Assembly: GCA_024693285.1 (NCBI GenBank)
Contig: JAILLE010000039.1
Coordinates: forward strand, 1 to 64,000
DNA: 64,000 nucleotides
Direction: 5' to 3'
Source of the DNA: Bacteroidales bacterium
GTDB taxonomy: Bacteria; Bacteroidota; Bacteroidia; Bacteroidales; UBA932
Part shown: piece by piece, positions 61,443-64,000 of the stretch
Position numbering within the stretch: the stretch's first letter is position 1
How the letters are laid out: each line of letters starts with the position of its first letter
The notes under the pieces: model-generated
Database searches by the model: none
Told to the model about the DNA's origin: nothing
What the model saw: the letters and a program-made list of their open reading frames with translations, nothing else
Program-made: the position numbers and the translations under genes

Positions 61443-61925
61443 ATGAGAAAACATTGGTCCAAGTTGCTCCTGACCCTACTGGCGGTCGTGTCGTTGACTC
61501 TCTCGGGCTGCGCCAGCCTGAAGAAGGTCAAGGACATCAAGATCACTTCCGTAGGCGTTGAGTCATATTCGTTCAGCGGGCTCAGGTCCATCAATGCCTT
61601 GCTTGCGATCGGGATTGACAATCCCACTTTCGCATTCAAGGTTACGCAGTTGAACGGGATATTGAAATATAAGGGAGAGGACTTCGCTTTTTATTCGGCC
61701 GACACTCTTAATGTCGACAGGCAGTGTGTCAAGGTTTATGACCTTCCATGCGCCGCTACCCTGAGCGAGGGAGTCAACCTGATGCAGGCCATCCAGATTA
61801 TGAGGGATGGCACTTTGGAAGGGTTCACCACCGATGTCGAGGCGAAGGTGAAACTAAAGAGTGGGGCTGGTACGACCTTGAAATACAAGGATATCGACCT
61901 CCAAGAAATGACTGAGAGAAGATGA
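61443..61925 (+). CDS. LEA-type lipoprotein
   Basis: The 160-residue protein has a lipoprotein signal (LLLTLLAVVSLTLSGCAS) with a clear lipobox LSGC. The body is one beta-sandwich like the LEA type 2 fold (GLRSINALLAIGIDNPTFAFKV). It would be anchored to a periplasmic membrane face; its role is unknown. The ATG at 61443 is chosen over the upstream TTG at 61425. Its stop overlaps the SPOR gene start by four bases (ATGA). Confidence 0.82.
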   Translation: MRKHWSKLLLTLLAVVSLTLSGCASLKKVKDIKITSVGVESYSFSGLRSINALLAIGIDNPTFAFKVTQLNGILKYKGEDFAFYSADTLNVDRQCVKVYDLPCAATLSEGVNLMQAIQIMRDGTLEGFTTDVEAKVKLKSGAGTTLKYKDIDLQEMTERR

Positions 61926-62413
61926 GAAGATTATTTGATTTATTCATAGTTCTTGCTTTGTTCCTTGGCTCGGCCGGGATTGCCGCCGCCCAGGACACCA
62001 CAGTGGATCCCTCTGTGGGACCCGCCGTGGACTCCACGCTTATAGGCAAGAGTATTTTCAACTTGATGCCGAACGTGACTATCCATCAGTCGCAGAATAT
62101 CTTTACCGCGATGAACAGGCAGATTTCCTCTAATTCTTCCAGGAAGGTCTCCGGCTTCAGGGTCAGGATATTCAATGACAACAAACAAAACTCCAGGGGA
62201 GCTTCTGAGGCGGCGATGGCCCGTTTCAAAGGAATGTATCCCGGAGTGGCCGCCTACAGGACATATTCGAATCCGTTCTTCAAGGTCACCGTTGGGGATT
62301 TCAGGACTAAGTCCGAGGCCATGCAGCTCATGCAGAGCATCAAGGGCTCATTTCCTTCGGCGTTCATTGTGAAGGAGACAATCAACTACCCTCCGGTGGG
62401 CTCAATCTATTAG
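61922..62413 (+). CDS. secreted SPOR-domain protein
   Basis: The 163-residue protein has a signal peptide (LFIVLALFLGSAGIAAAQD) and a C-terminal SPOR-like domain (SGFRVRIFNDNKQNSRGAS to VGDFRTKSEAMQLMQSIKG). SPOR domains bind denuded glycan strands at division sites. It is coupled by overlap to the lipoprotein gene and ends three bases before rpoN. The middle part has no recognisable domain. Confidence 0.82.
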   Translation: MRRLFDLFIVLALFLGSAGIAAAQDTTVDPSVGPAVDSTLIGKSIFNLMPNVTIHQSQNIFTAMNRQISSNSSRKVSGFRVRIFNDNKQNSRGASEAAMARFKGMYPGVAAYRTYSNPFFKVTVGDFRTKSEAMQLMQSIKGSFPSAFIVKETINYPPVGSIY

Positions 62414-62416
62414 GCG

Positions 62417-63829
62417 ATGCTCAAGCAAGGACTCGAACTCAAGCAGACACAGAAGCTATCCCCGCTCCAGATCCAGACGATCAAACTGATCGAGCTGCCG
62501 ATTCAGGAGCTTGAGCAGCGTGTCAAGGCGGAGCTCGAGGAGAATCCTGTGTTGGATGATTCCCCGGCTCCCGAAAAGGAAGACCGGGATGACGAGCCCA
62601 GGGATGTGTCTATCGATGAGATGGACGCCGATGATCCCATCCCGTCTTATAAGCTGAGAGTCAACAATTACGGCAAGGACGAGCGTCCCCAGTACAACAC
62701 CTTCTCGGTCAAGGAAAGCTTCACCCAGAGCCTTATGGATCAGCTGGGTTACCGTAACCTGTCCAAGCATGATTATGATGTCGCGGCTTTCATAATCGGC
62801 AGCCTGGATGAGGCGGGTTATCTCCGAAGGAGTGTGGACAATGTTGTGGATGACCTCGCTTTCAGGGCTAACATTGAATCTACTCCAGAGGAGGTCGAGC
62901 GGCTTCTTATGCTCATCCAGCAGTTTGAGCCGGCAGGAGTCGGGGCCAGGGATTTAAGGGAATGTCTTCTCCTCCAACTCAGGGCCCAGAACCAGACCAA
63001 GGAAGTCCAGATGGCCGAGACGGTCTTGAGGGATTATTTCCAGGAGTTCTCCAACAAGCATTTCCAGAAGATTATCTCGAAACTCGGTCTATCCGAGGAT
63101 GATATGAAGGCCATCATCTCCAGGATTATCAAATTGAATCCTTCTCCCGGAGGGCAGATAGACGATTCATATAACGATCAGGCCCAGCAGATTGTTCCGG
63201 ACTTTGTGCTGGACATCGTTGACGGGGAGATGAGGCTTTCGATGCCTCGGTTCTCTATCCCGGAGATCCGGGTCAACAAGAAATACGCCGACCTTCTGGC
63301 TGAGGCGCAGGGCTCCACCGACCGCCAGCAGAAAGAGGCCGCGACTTTCGTGAAACAGAAACTGGACTCCGCCAAGTGGTTTGTGGAGGCTCTCAAGCAG
63401 CGCCAAAATACCCTTCGGAGCACAATGGAAGCCATCCTTGAATACCAGCATGATTATTTCCTGGATGGTGACGAGACCCATCTTAAACCGATGGTCCTGA
63501 AGGATATCGCCGAGAAGACCGGTTTCGATATTTCGACTATCTCCAGAGTTGTCAACAGCAAGTACATCGAGACCCATTTCGGAATATTCCCTCTCAAGGA
63601 ATTCTTCTCGGAAGGTCTTGAGAATCAAGATGGTGAGGAAGTCTCGACACGAGAGATCAAGAAAGCGCTTAAAGATTGCGTAGAGAACGAAGACAAGCGC
63701 AAGCCTCTAACTGACGACCAACTGGTCGCCGAGATGGGAAAGAAGGGCTACAAAGTCGCCCGACGCACAATAGCGAAATACCGCGACCAACTGGATATCC
63801 CGAAGGCGCGGCTCAGAAAGGAATTATAG
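62417..63829 (+). CDS. rpoN: RNA polymerase sigma-54 factor
   Basis: The 470-residue protein has all three sigma-54 regions: the Gln/Leu-rich activator region (LELKQTQKLSPLQIQTIKL), an acidic region II, the core-binding domain, and the C-terminal DNA-binding part with the RpoN box near ARRTIAKYRDQL. It directs RNA polymerase to -24/-12 promoters and needs an AAA+ activator, none of which is in the window. It converges on upp with a two-base gap. Confidence 0.96.
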   Translation: MLKQGLELKQTQKLSPLQIQTIKLIELPIQELEQRVKAELEENPVLDDSPAPEKEDRDDEPRDVSIDEMDADDPIPSYKLRVNNYGKDERPQYNTFSVKESFTQSLMDQLGYRNLSKHDYDVAAFIIGSLDEAGYLRRSVDNVVDDLAFRANIESTPEEVERLLMLIQQFEPAGVGARDLRECLLLQLRAQNQTKEVQMAETVLRDYFQEFSNKHFQKIISKLGLSEDDMKAIISRIIKLNPSPGGQIDDSYNDQAQQIVPDFVLDIVDGEMRLSMPRFSIPEIRVNKKYADLLAEAQGSTDRQQKEAATFVKQKLDSAKWFVEALKQRQNTLRSTMEAILEYQHDYFLDGDETHLKPMVLKDIAEKTGFDISTISRVVNSKYIETHFGIFPLKEFFSEGLENQDGEEVSTREIKKALKDCVENEDKRKPLTDDQLVAEMGKKGYKVARRTIAKYRDQLDIPKARLRKEL

Positions 63830-63831
63830 GA

Positions 63832-64000
63832 TTAACCGACCTTTGCTCCGAAGGCCAAATCTCCGGCGTCTCCGAGGCCGGGGATAATATAAGATTGGCT
63901 TGTCAGTTCCTCATCGATGGCGGCTGTCCAAAGGCAGGTGTTGTCTGGGAACCTCTTCTGGAGATACTCTATAGCGTAAATGCTTGAAATCGGGCTGACG
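63832..64000 (-). CDS. upp: uracil phosphoribosyltransferase, C-terminal part
   Basis: The minus strand from the window edge to a TAA at 63832-63834 encodes about 55 residues, including [24 protein letters not shown] and the uracil-binding [13 protein letters not shown], which match the C-terminus of Upp. The enzyme makes UMP from uracil and PRPP. The N-terminus lies outside the window. Confidence 0.85.
   Translation of the reverse strand, partial: VSPISSIYAIEYLQKRFPDNTCLWTAAIDEELTSQSYIIPGLGDAGDLAFGAKVG

Noticed and set aside
1..64000. CRISPR array, transposase, integrase or prophage
   Set aside because: No regularly spaced repeats, IS ends or recombinase motifs were found; the accessory stretch at 23.4-29 kb has only a RhuM-type gene, a hairpin and one dispersed repeat.

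Overview
The window reads as chromosomal DNA from a member of the Bacteroidota, most likely order Bacteroidales (inference). Reasons: repeated promoter elements of the TAnnTTTG type, start codons usually without a Shine-Dalgarno motif, a type III glutamine synthetase, the Bacteroidetes-style division/cell-wall cluster with a PASTA-tailed FtsI, an RnfABCDGE complex and secreted sialidases. Coding density is very high, no gap exceeds 300 bases, and there is no rRNA, transposase, CRISPR array or phage block.

Layout. 1-86: a tRNA-Ser cut by the window edge. 172-5092: a secreted beta-helix protein converging on a two-gene iron-sulfur unit (membrane polyferredoxin plus Tat-type aldo/keto reductase). 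5140-10982 (minus): alaS, then a single reading frame joining an LptF/LptG-type permease to methionyl-tRNA formyltransferase, then thiamine pyrophosphokinase. 11069-23355 (plus): two M23 peptidase paralogs, a MerR regulator, a Nif3-like protein, a zinc-ribbon coiled-coil protein, dnaB, a DUF3108 protein, RseC and rnfBCDGEA, closed by a small outer-membrane protein and a terminator. 23420-28968: an accessory stretch with a decayed glycosidase-like pseudogene, a sialidase-like gene, an SGNH hydrolase, two small basic proteins, a RhuM-type gene and a dispersed repeat. 29053-47281 (minus): mraZ-rsmH-ftsL-ftsI-murE-mraY-murD-ftsW-murG-murC-ftsQ-ftsA-ftsZ followed by gltX and a HAD phosphatase, with a promoter and a run of direct repeats upstream of mraZ that look like an MraZ operator. 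47352-51067: divergent sialidase and S9 peptidase genes. 51094-54142: a glycosyltransferase, a duplicated LAB_N membrane protein and an ArnT-like transferase. 54147-56327: glnN. 56336-61355 (minus): miaB-glpK-glpF-cls. 61443-63829: a lipoprotein, a SPOR-domain protein and rpoN, converging on the 3' end of upp.

How the genes work together. The dcw block makes peptidoglycan precursors and the divisome. The Rnf block couples ferredoxin:NAD+ electron transfer to ion pumping, and RseC is a usual partner. The glpK-glpF-cls order suggests that glycerol released by cardiolipin synthesis is recaptured. The GT2/LAB_N/GT-C trio looks like a complete module for making, flipping and transferring a polyprenyl-linked sugar.

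The most unusual items are the LptF-Fmt fusion, the 139-bp inverted-repeat element carried in frame inside its Fmt half, the 3-1-3 LAB_N protein between two glycosyltransferases, the glycerol-recycling gene order, the mraZ direct repeats, promoters that sit almost on top of start codons, and a dispersed repeat that supplies the stop codon of the RhuM-type gene. All names rest on motifs read by eye; no database search was possible.
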